Shown: one piece after another, positions 15,145-23,192 of the stretch
Layout of the letters: each line of letters opens with the position of its first letter
Position numbering within the stretch: position 1 is the first letter of the stretch
Assembly: GCF_000765905.2 (NCBI RefSeq)
Contig: NZ_JRPL02000025.1
Location: forward strand, 1-32,134
DNA: 32,134 bases
Origin: Helicobacter trogontum
GTDB lineage: Bacteria > Campylobacterota > Campylobacteria > Campylobacterales > Helicobacteraceae
Direction of reading: 5' to 3'
The notes under the pieces: generated by a model
Told to the model about the DNA's origin: nothing
Seen by the model: the letters and a program-made list of their open reading frames with translations, nothing else
The model's database searches: none
Program-made: the position numbers and the translations under genes

Positions 15145-16664
15145 GTGATACTCTAAAAGATAATGAACAAAGCCTCATTGCTGCAATGGAGTTACTGCAA
15201 GAAATAAAAGAGGAAGTGCTAGAACTCTCAAATAACAACAATGGCTTAAAAGAAGATGTGCAAATTCTGCATGCTTTTAGCGAGGAGTGCAAAAGAGATA
15301 TTAAAGAGAGTGTGTTAGCACTTGGCTTAAAACCTACCAAAAGCCTAAGATTATTAAAAAATATCCACTTATACAGAAGTCTTGCTTTTCAGGAAATCTT
15401 TTTAGACTCTAATGGTGAGATTACACAATATGGTGGTGTATTTATGAATGGACATGCAAGCTCTTTGCAATCAAATGGGAGTGGGCGTAATACAAATACT
15501 CCTCATTTTAGCCGTGTTGCACTGCCACAAGATATTGAATTTATAGAAGTTTTTGGCGGACATACCACATTTTATGCACTTCCTAAAGAGGGCAATTTTA
15601 TCTATGTATGGGGCAGTAATGCAAGTGGCTGTGCAGGAGTTGGACACACAAATGCAATACCTCTTCCTATAAAAGTAGACTTTCCTGCAAGAATAAAGAG
15701 TATTGTATGTGGAAGCTCAATCTCAAATACTTATCAATCAGCTCTTGCTCTTTGTGAAGATGGCAAAGTCTATGTTACAGGCAGGAACGCCACAGGGCAG
15801 CTTGGCACAAATAATACACTCGATATTAATACATGGACACAGAACCCCTATCTCTCAAACATAGAATCTATTTTTCTAGCAAGCACAGGTAATGAAGGCA
15901 TAACACTCTGTATCGATAAAGATGGAGTGCTTTATACCTTTGGACATAATATTCAAGGTGCTTGTGGGAATGGGAGTAATGCCAATGTGCTTATGCCCTA
16001 TAAACTCGAGCTTAATCAGAAAGTAAAACTTGCTAAAGCTTCTATAAATAATGTCAGTCACATTTCTAGCACAAGCCTTATTCTACTAGAAGATGGCTCA
16101 ATTTTTGGTGCAGGATATAATCAAGAAAGGCAGCTTTCCAGTGAGAGTGCAACAGATTCTAATGTATTTATCAAGCTTGATATTTTAAATGGGGATAATA
16201 AAGATTTTATTGATATTTTCCCAGCAAGTAAGAGTGGGACATGCTTTGCATTAAAAGGTGATGGGAGACTTTTTGGTTTTGGATATGGTGGCTTTGGATT
16301 TGGTTCAGATAATACACAGAACTCACAAATAGCACATGTCGTGGCTGAAGATATAGAATTTGTTGTAACACATGATAGAACAAATACACGCCTTTTTGCA
16401 AAAAAGAAAGATGTAAATAGCCTTGTTGCATGTGGATTTAATACCGACAATAGTTTAGGTGTAGGCGATAATATCAATACAAAGACACTAAAACCTGTTA
16501 TCCTGCCTACAAAGCTTAAAGATTTCATGCTTTTTAGTTTTAATACTGAAGCAAACCTTGTAGCACTCTGTGAAGATGATGCTACCACAAGTTTATATGC
16601 TTGTGGCACTTTGCTTGATTCTAATTTGCTTTATAACACACCAGTTTTGCAGAAACAATACTAA
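15141..16664 (+). CDS. RCC1-repeat beta-propeller protein
   Basis: 507 residues. The N-terminal coiled coil (about 5-75) is followed by seven RCC1-like blades of about 50-60 residues. Their openings recur: VWGSNASGCAGVGHTNA, VTGRNATGQLGTNNTLD, TFGHNIQGACGNGSNAN, GFGYGGFGFGSDNTQNS, ACGFNTDNSLGVGDNIN. RCC1 propellers are protein-interaction platforms, known mainly from eukaryotes and scattered bacteria. Here one sits between small terminase and a DUF4376 tail-associated gene. A virion surface or receptor-binding role is plausible, with the N-terminal coil as the attachment point, but this is inference. Coupled to the small terminase by ATGA. Confidence 0.75.
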   Translation: MSDTLKDNEQSLIAAMELLQEIKEEVLELSNNNNGLKEDVQILHAFSEECKRDIKESVLALGLKPTKSLRLLKNIHLYRSLAFQEIFLDSNGEITQYGGVFMNGHASSLQSNGSGRNTNTPHFSRVALPQDIEFIEVFGGHTTFYALPKEGNFIYVWGSNASGCAGVGHTNAIPLPIKVDFPARIKSIVCGSSISNTYQSALALCEDGKVYVTGRNATGQLGTNNTLDINTWTQNPYLSNIESIFLASTGNEGITLCIDKDGVLYTFGHNIQGACGNGSNANVLMPYKLELNQKVKLAKASINNVSHISSTSLILLEDGSIFGAGYNQERQLSSESATDSNVFIKLDILNGDNKDFIDIFPASKSGTCFALKGDGRLFGFGYGGFGFGSDNTQNSQIAHVVAEDIEFVVTHDRTNTRLFAKKKDVNSLVACGFNTDNSLGVGDNINTKTLKPVILPTKLKDFMLFSFNTEANLVALCEDDATTSLYACGTLLDSNLLYNTPVLQKQY

Positions 16665-16676
16665 AAAGGAGAGATT

Positions 16677-17219
16677 ATGGCAATCTATGGAATTAATATG
16701 AGTGACACATTAAGCGTAGCAGGTAATTTTAGCGTTATTGATACGCATAATGATATATCATATGTAGAAGGTGAGAATTTAAATACACCATTTTTTGAAG
16801 CAGAATTGCCACAAGAAATAATAGAGAAACGAAACAACATATTAATAGAGGCAAGAAAGAAAAAAGAAGCTGAATTCAATCTCTATTGCGATAACTTGCT
16901 TACAAGTTTTAGCTCTAGTGCGCTAGGTGATACCTATTATTATGATTCAGGGCTAGAGGACCAATTGAATTTAATCGCATTAGTTGTTGCTGGGATTGAT
17001 GGGTATTTTCGTTGTTATAGAAAAGATGAGCCAAAACAAAATATCCCACATACAAAAGAGCAACTAAAACAAGTCTTTCAGGATGGATTAGCTTATAAGG
17101 CAAAGACTATTGCAATATGTGGGGCGTTAAAAGCCTATTTGCTGACACTAAGTGATGTTGCAGAAATTGAGAGCGTGAGCTGGGAAGATTATGAGAAGCT
17201 GCAAGGTAACTCTCTTTAA
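16677..17219 (+). CDS. DUF4376-type tail fibre-associated protein
   Basis: 180 residues, ATG after AAAAGGAG. The C-terminal 110 residues are helical and resemble DUF4376, found in phage genes next to tail fibres. The N terminus (1-50) is beta-like (SVAGNFSVIDTHNDISYVEG). It directly follows the RCC1 gene by 12 bp, which supports a fibre/chaperone pairing of the two. Function is not established for the family. Confidence 0.55.
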   Translation: MAIYGINMSDTLSVAGNFSVIDTHNDISYVEGENLNTPFFEAELPQEIIEKRNNILIEARKKKEAEFNLYCDNLLTSFSSSALGDTYYYDSGLEDQLNLIALVVAGIDGYFRCYRKDEPKQNIPHTKEQLKQVFQDGLAYKAKTIAICGALKAYLLTLSDVAEIESVSWEDYEKLQGNSL

Positions 17220-17286
17220 AAATTACATAATCTTTGGTAAGTGAGCACCACAAATAAATCTTAAAAATTTTTAAAAAAGGAGAATA

Positions 17287-17703
17287 ATGAATAGTTTCAC
17301 AAAGCCTCTACTTGTCAAAGTGCTAGATGATGGCAGTGAATATGAAGTGTTAGAGGATTTTATGTATTATAGAAGTGAAAAAAATACACTTACAATCAGA
17401 GTGCAAAAAGGCTTTATTACAGATTTTGCCAGTGTGCCAAGAGTGTTTTGGAGTATATTCCCACCTTTTGGGAGATACACAAAAGCAGCAGTTTTGCATG
17501 ATAGATTATGCGAGGCTTTTTTGCAAAAAGAATCTTGGGGCATCCTTTATAACAACAATAGTAAGGAGCTTGTAAAAAGAAATGAAGCTGATAAGATATT
17601 CCTAGAAGCAATGGAGGCTATTGGTGTAAAGAGAAGCACACGCAATATTTTGTATTTTTTTGTTAGAGCATATGCAATTTTTAAATATGGTTACAACGCT
17701 TAA
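17287..17703 (+). CDS. DUF1353 family protein
   Basis: 138 residues with the DUF1353 core: GFITDFASVPRVFW (about 43-56), GRYTKAAVLHDRLCEAF (about 62-78) and a helical end. Common in tailed phages, of unknown function; the conserved His-Asp suggests hydrolase-like or metal-binding chemistry, unproven. ATG follows AAAAAAGGAG. It sits between the fibre-associated genes and the large terminase. The 67-bp gap before it holds nothing else recognisable. Confidence 0.75.
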   Translation: MNSFTKPLLVKVLDDGSEYEVLEDFMYYRSEKNTLTIRVQKGFITDFASVPRVFWSIFPPFGRYTKAAVLHDRLCEAFLQKESWGILYNNNSKELVKRNEADKIFLEAMEAIGVKRSTRNILYFFVRAYAIFKYGYNA

Positions 17704-17713
17704 AGAAATATGC

Positions 17714-17751
17714 GTTTAAAAGTATTTAAATAGTGTTTAAATTCGTTTAAA
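17714..17751 (+). promoter_or_regulatory. Four phased TTTAAA boxes before the large terminase
   Basis: GTTTAAA or ATTTAAA occurs at 17714, 17724, 17735 and 17745, that is every 10-11 bp, one DNA turn. The array ends 16 bp before the terminase ATG. Such phasing suggests a bent or protein-bound site, or an internal promoter element. Seen in sequence; function inferred. Confidence 0.4.
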
Positions 17752-17767
17752 TATTAAAGGGTGGTAT

Positions 17768-19423
17768 ATGGATAGCCTTAAAGATTTAAAAAGCTTTTTA
17801 CAGGCTTTACCAAAACTAAATGACAAAGATAGAGAAAGTCGTGTAAAAAGAGCTAAACAAGATTTTTATTCTTTTATTACTACATATTTAGGGCATCATA
17901 TTGGTTTAGAATATGGCATGACAAAAAAGGAGAGCTCAAAGTTTAGGGCATGGGTCTATACAGAATTGCCAAAAATTATTGCAAATAAAGTTACTCCAAC
18001 CAATAAAATGGTGGTAAAAGCCTATCGTGGTGCGGCAAAGACAACTTTAATCTCAAGACTATTTTGTCTTTGGCAAATTTTAAGAGGAGATAAAAGATAT
18101 GCCATTATTATTAGCTCTACGCTCGATCTTGCAAAAGAAGGCATCGACTTGCTTAAAATAGAGTTAGAGGACAATATTAATCTTGTGCAAGATTTTATGA
18201 TAAAAAAGGGCAGCTTGTGGAATAATGAAGAGCTTGTCTTTTCAGTAGAACAAGAGAGAGAAAGCCAAGTAAATACTCATGAAAGCGATAATACAGAAGT
18301 ACTGCAAGATAAAAGTAAAAGCGCCCTAAAGATAGCAACGGGGAAAGTCTCACAATTATGTAAAATTAAGTCTTTTGGAGCAGGTAAAAAAATTCGTGGG
18401 ACAAATTTCTTAAGTATGCGTCCAGATTTAATCATTTGTGATGATATTGAAAATGATGAGAACATAGAATCTAAAAGCCAAAGAGATAAACTCTATAAAT
18501 GGTTTAATAAAGCCATACTCAAACTCCCAAGCCGTCTTAATCCTTATTATCACATTATGCTTGTGGGCACAACACTGCATTATGACTCACTCCTGCAGCG
18601 CATAGCTCTTCGTAAAGATTTTAAAACATTCTCTTTTCCACTACTCCCACAAATGCCAAGCAACCTAGACTTGCTTACAAAAGAAAGTCTTGCTACCTTT
18701 AAACCAAGAGGCTATATTCTTGATGATACAAGCTTACATATAAAAGAGATATTAAGCGATTATTTAGAAGATAAAGCAAGTTTTTACTCTGAATTTCAAA
18801 ACGAACCGCTAGATAAAGACAATGCCCCCTTAAGTAATTACACCACATACACAAACCTACCTCCACATATAGACTCATGCTTTATAGGTATAGACCCTAG
18901 TCTTGGTAAGAAAAGGGGAGACTATTTTGCCCTATCCACTCTTTTTTATAATAAAAAAGAAAGTAAGATTTATGCTAGCAGCAAAGGCTACAAGATTGCC
19001 CCAGATAAAATGATAGATAAAATACTCACACTTTTTACAAAGACAAGAAAGCTAACAGAACATATAACAATAGCCTGTGAAGAAGTAGCCTTTCAAGAAT
19101 TCTTTAAAAATGAGTTAAAAAAGAAGTTTTTAACTCATGGAATCTATACACCAATCATTGGTATCAAATCTAATACAAATAAAGAAATACGCCTAGATTC
19201 CCTAGCCCCACTTTTGAGTGATGGGGATTTACTCATTTATGAAAATGATAATCTCTTAAAAGAAGAGCTAGATACTTATCCAAAAGGAGCGCATGATGAC
19301 TTGATTGATAGCATAGACATAGCAAGAAGGGCTATGATTGCTAGTTCTTGCATAAATTATAAGGAAGCACTGAAGGCTACAAGAGATTATAAAGATAAGT
19401 TTAACTCCCTAAAAGAGTTATAG
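17768..19423 (+). CDS. Large terminase subunit (Mu gp28-like)
   Basis: 551 residues. The ATPase domain has a Walker A variant YRGAAKTT (residues 86-93) and Walker B PDLIICDDIE (about 220-230). The nuclease domain has GIDPSLGKKRGD (about 372), CEEVAF (about 440) and AHDDLIDSID (about 513), giving the acidic metal-binding residues. It cleaves and translocates phage DNA into the head; Mu-like phages package with flanking host DNA. ATG after AAAGGGTGG. The packaging genes are split from the small subunit by three accessory genes. Confidence 0.88.
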   Translation: MDSLKDLKSFLQALPKLNDKDRESRVKRAKQDFYSFITTYLGHHIGLEYGMTKKESSKFRAWVYTELPKIIANKVTPTNKMVVKAYRGAAKTTLISRLFCLWQILRGDKRYAIIISSTLDLAKEGIDLLKIELEDNINLVQDFMIKKGSLWNNEELVFSVEQERESQVNTHESDNTEVLQDKSKSALKIATGKVSQLCKIKSFGAGKKIRGTNFLSMRPDLIICDDIENDENIESKSQRDKLYKWFNKAILKLPSRLNPYYHIMLVGTTLHYDSLLQRIALRKDFKTFSFPLLPQMPSNLDLLTKESLATFKPRGYILDDTSLHIKEILSDYLEDKASFYSEFQNEPLDKDNAPLSNYTTYTNLPPHIDSCFIGIDPSLGKKRGDYFALSTLFYNKKESKIYASSKGYKIAPDKMIDKILTLFTKTRKLTEHITIACEEVAFQEFFKNELKKKFLTHGIYTPIIGIKSNTNKEIRLDSLAPLLSDGDLLIYENDNLLKEELDTYPKGAHDDLIDSIDIARRAMIASSCINYKEALKATRDYKDKFNSLKEL

Positions 19424-19430
19424 TCTTAAA

Positions 19431-19590
19431 ATATTCAGCTTTGGTGTTTCATTTCAAAGATTATGGCTAAAAATACTAGTCATTACGCAATTAGGTAACT
19501 CCTAGCTATTTTTAGCCATAAAGCTTTAAAAGCAAATACTCAAATCTTAGAATATGAGCTTTGTTTTGCAAGGATAGCCAACTTTGAAAA
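19431..19590 (+). repeat. Dispersed hairpin element, copy H (inverted orientation)
   Basis: The only copy in the rightward operon, between large terminase and portal. The sequence is flipped relative to A-G so that it keeps the same orientation to transcription. GGCTAAAAATA/TATTTTTAGCC (19465-19475 with 19507-19517, 11 perfect pairs) continues into CTAG/CTAG, then TCA (19480-19482), TTAC/GTAA and CTC (19499-19501). It shares TTCAGCTTTG and AAATCTTAGAA flanks with G and F. Confidence 0.82.
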
Positions 19591-19607
19591 CAACATAAAG
19601 GATAACC

Positions 19608-21134
19608 ATGAATTTTCTAAAAAAACTCTTCAAAAAATCAAAAACAACCCTAAACCCAATGTATATGAATGACATTCCAAGTCAAATCAATTATAAAAAA
19701 GTAAAACTCGCATTGCAAAATGAAAGCCTAAGTGAAGTTATAAGTGTGTTTGAGTTTTTTAAACGCTTTGATACACAGATTTCAAGCGAGCTAAATAAGA
19801 GAAAAATGCAAGTAACAAGACTGCCCTTGCTTATAGAGAGTGAAAACAAAGAACAAGATATATTCCTAAAAGACTTTATAAAGACTAGAGACTTTAGAAA
19901 GCTTTTATTTCTCTTTAGCACATCTATCCCCTATGGATTTAGCTCTTTTATCTTGCAGTGGGAATCCTTTAATTCTAAGATTTATCCAAAGCTAGATTTT
20001 ATCAGTATGCGATACTTTGAAAGTGATGAAGCTTTTATGCCCTATATAGAACAAGCAGGAAACAGAATCTATTTACATGAAGCAAATGAAGATATTTATA
20101 CCATCTATCACCCAAGTGATGCAGGAAATTTACTCGAAGGAAGTCTAATGAATAAGATTATAAGCCTAGCAAGTCTAAAGCATATTGCCTTGCAAAGATA
20201 CATGAGCTATTTAGATAGCTTTTCTGTCCCACCACTCATTATAAAGAGTGAGGCTACAAGCACAGAGGAGACAAGTAAATTAATCCTTCAATCAGCCCTA
20301 AATCTAAGAAGCAATGGTGTTGGGCTTTTTGCAAAAGATGATGTGCTAGAAGTCTTAAATGGAAATGTAGATAAAGGCACATTCCTAGACTTTGTAAGAT
20401 ATTGTGATGAATGTATCTCTAAAGTGATCACTTCTCAAGTATTAGCAGGCAATAGCACTCAATTTGGCACACAAGCACTAGGCAGTGTACATGAGGGCAT
20501 AACAAGAAATGTCTTAGAGTTTGATGCAGGACTTTTAGCTGAAAATATCACCCCACTCTTAACTAAAATGCTAGAGTATAACTTTGCACATGTTGCACCT
20601 TTTTACTTTGAGATAGATACCAATACAGAAAAAGATGAGAAACTCCAAGCAGAAGTCTATAATCTTTTATCAAATATGGGGATTCAAATCCCTTTAAAAC
20701 ATCTTGAAAATACCTTTAAAATAGAGGGCTTGGAGTATAAGCAAACACAAAGTTTTATGCAAGAGCCACAAGATTATGGTAATACTTCGCAAACACATGC
20801 AATAAAGGATATATTAAATGCCTTAACTAAAAACGCACAGGCACAAACAAATACTATATTTTGCAAAGACACCATGCAAAAAGGCTCTAAAGAGTATAAA
20901 AAGCTAATAAAACTCCCACAAACAAAGCTAGATAAAGAGCTTGATAAGATTCCTATAGAGAGTGGTTTTAATGTAGAAGAGTTTATAAAAGATTGTGAAA
21001 CTTTTGAGGAAGTAAGCAATAAACTATATGAAGCCTTTAGCGGTGAGGAGTTACTCTTGCGTGAGGAAGAGCTCCTAGCATATATGTTACAAGCAAATCT
21101 CTATGGTATGCAAAAAGGAAATAAGAATGGATAG
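19608..21134 (+). CDS. Portal protein (DUF935, Mu gp29-like)
   Basis: 508 residues. The first two thirds follow the Mu-like portal family (SEVISVFEFFKRFDTQISSE; FSSFILQWES; QVLAGNSTQFGTQALGSVHE near 285-305). The portal forms the dodecameric DNA gate and docks the terminase. ATG after AAAGGA. It ends 8 nt inside the head morphogenesis gene, so the two are translated together. The C-terminal about 100 residues are charged and variable. Confidence 0.85.
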   Translation: MNFLKKLFKKSKTTLNPMYMNDIPSQINYKKVKLALQNESLSEVISVFEFFKRFDTQISSELNKRKMQVTRLPLLIESENKEQDIFLKDFIKTRDFRKLLFLFSTSIPYGFSSFILQWESFNSKIYPKLDFISMRYFESDEAFMPYIEQAGNRIYLHEANEDIYTIYHPSDAGNLLEGSLMNKIISLASLKHIALQRYMSYLDSFSVPPLIIKSEATSTEETSKLILQSALNLRSNGVGLFAKDDVLEVLNGNVDKGTFLDFVRYCDECISKVITSQVLAGNSTQFGTQALGSVHEGITRNVLEFDAGLLAENITPLLTKMLEYNFAHVAPFYFEIDTNTEKDEKLQAEVYNLLSNMGIQIPLKHLENTFKIEGLEYKQTQSFMQEPQDYGNTSQTHAIKDILNALTKNAQAQTNTIFCKDTMQKGSKEYKKLIKLPQTKLDKELDKIPIESGFNVEEFIKDCETFEEVSNKLYEAFSGEELLLREEELLAYMLQANLYGMQKGNKNG

Positions 21135-22353
21135 TATCAATATAAGCTTAGATTTTAGCACCCCACCTTATGAAGCCATAGCAGCCCTGCAAAGCAAAAA
21201 GGTAACCTCACTATTAGGCATTAATAAAGATGTAAAAGCACAATTAAAACAAGACTTCTATAATAAAGCTTTTGTGGTAAGCAAAGTAGCAGACATCGAT
21301 GTTTTAAGTAAAATTCAACAAAGCTTAGTTAATGCTCTAGCAAAAGGACAAAGCTTTCAATCATGGAAAAAGGAGCTAAAGCCATTTTTAGAAAAAAGTG
21401 GTTATGGCGATTTAAACAACTCTAGACTAAAAAAGATTTATGCTACAAATATACAAAGTGCTTATGCACAAGGCAGAAAGAAAGCACAAATGCAAAGAAG
21501 CTCACCAAAAGAATATCTTAAAATAGATTCTCTAACAGATACAAAAGTAGATATAGATATAGCCAAGTATGATGATGGAATCTACTTTCGCTATGTAACG
21601 ATGCAGGATAGTAAAGTGAGAGCATTGCATGCAAAGTTACACAATATAATACTCCCAAGACTTCATCCCTTTTGGGATAGATATTATCCACCTAATGACT
21701 TTGGTTGCAGATGCAGAGTAGAAGTTATCTATGCAAATGAGCTTTTAGAAAAAGGATTAAAGCCTACACATAGTCTGCCTTTAGAAGTAGCACAAATAAT
21801 CCCAAAAGATTTTACACCAAAATCGCCACAAGATGATTTAAGAAACATTATAGAGTCAAAGCTTAAAACATATATCAATAACAACACGGCTACAAACGCT
21901 CTGAATAAAATCATGCAAGAAGTAGATATAAGGAATGAGAGGTTTAGGAGGATTAATGAGTTATGGGAAGGTAAAGATTTAAAGAAAACAACGCATATAT
22001 GCCGCACACCACAACTTCTAAAGGATATATTCAATACAGAGGCAGAATATATAAGTATTGGGGCTAGTGTTATTTCAGCACACAAAACAAGACACCCAGA
22101 GATTGATAGCTTTGATTATAGTTTAATTGCTGATATGATAGAGGATATATATGGAATCTACCAAGATGAACAATCAAATGTAAAATATCTTGTAGCTTCA
22201 AAGCTTGGCAGATGGTATAGATTAAGTTTAAAAAGTTTAAGTGATAAAAAAGAAATTTGGGTGGAGAGTTTAGTGTCTATCAGAGATAAAGATACATTGC
22301 TTAAAAAATTAAAAAATAAAAAAGTCATTTATCAAAAAGATGGTGGGGCATAA
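21127..22353 (+). CDS. Head morphogenesis protein (Mu gp30/SPP1 gp7-like) with possible C-terminal nuclease domain
   Basis: 408 residues from ATG 21127 (AAAGGA at 21114-21119; the longer frame from 21103 has no ribosome site). About 1-230 is the minor head protein domain, with FRYVTMQDSKVRALHA and the signature PPNDFGCRCRVEV. After a linker, about 300-408 (ISIGASVISAHKTRHPEID; ...LVASKLGRWYRLSLKS; IWVESLVSI) resembles the barnase/EndoU/colicin E5-RelE superfamily nuclease domains (PBECR type) fused to such proteins. If real, the domain could be injected with DNA. The head role is firm; the nuclease is inference from pattern. Confidence 0.8.
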   Translation: MDSINISLDFSTPPYEAIAALQSKKVTSLLGINKDVKAQLKQDFYNKAFVVSKVADIDVLSKIQQSLVNALAKGQSFQSWKKELKPFLEKSGYGDLNNSRLKKIYATNIQSAYAQGRKKAQMQRSSPKEYLKIDSLTDTKVDIDIAKYDDGIYFRYVTMQDSKVRALHAKLHNIILPRLHPFWDRYYPPNDFGCRCRVEVIYANELLEKGLKPTHSLPLEVAQIIPKDFTPKSPQDDLRNIIESKLKTYINNNTATNALNKIMQEVDIRNERFRRINELWEGKDLKKTTHICRTPQLLKDIFNTEAEYISIGASVISAHKTRHPEIDSFDYSLIADMIEDIYGIYQDEQSNVKYLVASKLGRWYRLSLKSLSDKKEIWVESLVSIRDKDTLLKKLKNKKVIYQKDGGA

Positions 22354-22457
22354 TGCAGTAAAGGTTTAGGGCTGCACACTACTATTTCAAGTGGGATGCG
22401 AAATACGCACCTTGCTTCCTTATGCCCACAGGAACTATACCACAAAAGGAACAAAAA
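22354..22457 (+). other. Short structured gap before gpG
   Basis: GTGGG near 22393 and CCCAC near 22427 can enclose an inner TGCG-AAATA-CGCA hairpin (about 22398-22410). GCAG/CTGC pairs near 22355-22374. This gap is unlike the hairpin family A-H and has no GAG/TGA bracket. Possibly a leader structure for the next gene. Confidence 0.3.
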
Positions 22458-22928
22458 ATGGCAAAAATAACATTAAATGATTTAATAAAAGACATCGACT
22501 ACACAATAAAACAATGTGAGAATCTGCACCCACTACTTGATAGAGTGGCAGACAAGGTATATAATACAAGCATGAAGAGCTTTGATAAAGAGAGTAGCCC
22601 ATTTGGTGAAAAATGGCAGCCCTTAGCAAAAAGCACACTAAAAACTAAAACAAACAATAAAATCTTAAGAGATACAAGCACACTTCAAAGCTCCATTAAC
22701 TCGCGCACCAAATTACAAACAAGTAAAACCAGCACACAAGGCAGTGTAAGCATTGGCACAAACCTAGAATATGCTAAAATCCATCAATTTGGTGGTAAAG
22801 TAGGTAGAGGTTTAAAAGTAAATATCCCAGAGCGACCTTTTTTACCTGTCAAAGATAATGAGATTCCAAATGATTTAAAAGAAGATATTAAAGAGGCAAT
22901 ATTAAGTCATTTTAAGTTTGGGAGATGA
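22458..22928 (+). CDS. Virion morphogenesis / tail completion protein (Mu gpG-like)
   Basis: 156 residues from ATG 22458 (AAAGGA upstream; a longer frame from 22422 lacks a site). It contains NTSMKSFDKESSPFGEKWQP, LRDTSTLQSSI and YAKIHQFGG near the C-terminal part, all typical of the Mu gpG/phage virion morphogenesis family, which acts at head-tail joining. It is the last gene of the rightward operon. Its 3' end overlaps the convergent cargo gene by 22 bp. Confidence 0.85.
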   Translation: MAKITLNDLIKDIDYTIKQCENLHPLLDRVADKVYNTSMKSFDKESSPFGEKWQPLAKSTLKTKTNNKILRDTSTLQSSINSRTKLQTSKTSTQGSVSIGTNLEYAKIHQFGGKVGRGLKVNIPERPFLPVKDNEIPNDLKEDIKEAILSHFKFGR

Positions 22929-23191
22929 TTTGTGTGCTGCTTGAATATGTCTGCAATATCCCCTAAGATACGATATATTAAATCCTTAAGTTGTATCTCT
23001 ATGCCTTTACTTAGCTGATCTGTGCTGTTTTTTAGATGTTTAACAATAACCTCTCTAGATTCCTTTGACCTGCTTTTTATTTTAGGAAACTCCTCTAGTA
23101 ATGCATCATAAATATTATTTAAACTAGGGGTCCTATTCCCCATTTCATCTTGCTTTCTTTTTATTTTTTCAACTATTTCTTCAATATTCAT
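22907..23191 (-). CDS. Small helical protein, second gene of cargo pair
   Basis: 94 residues from ATG 23191, one base after the stop of the deaminase-fold gene, so the two are one unit. It is helical and charged (MNIEEIVEKIKRKQDEMG; LKNSTDQLSKGIEIQLKDL), without motifs I recognise. The frame extends further upstream (to 23308) but that part overlaps the other gene and has no ribosome site. It could be a partner, inhibitor or effector of the neighbouring protein; no function is claimed. Confidence 0.6.
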   Translation of the reverse strand: MNIEEIVEKIKRKQDEMGNRTPSLNNIYDALLEEFPKIKSRSKESREVIVKHLKNSTDQLSKGIEIQLKDLIYRILGDIADIFKQHTNHLPNLK

Positions 23192-23192
23192 A

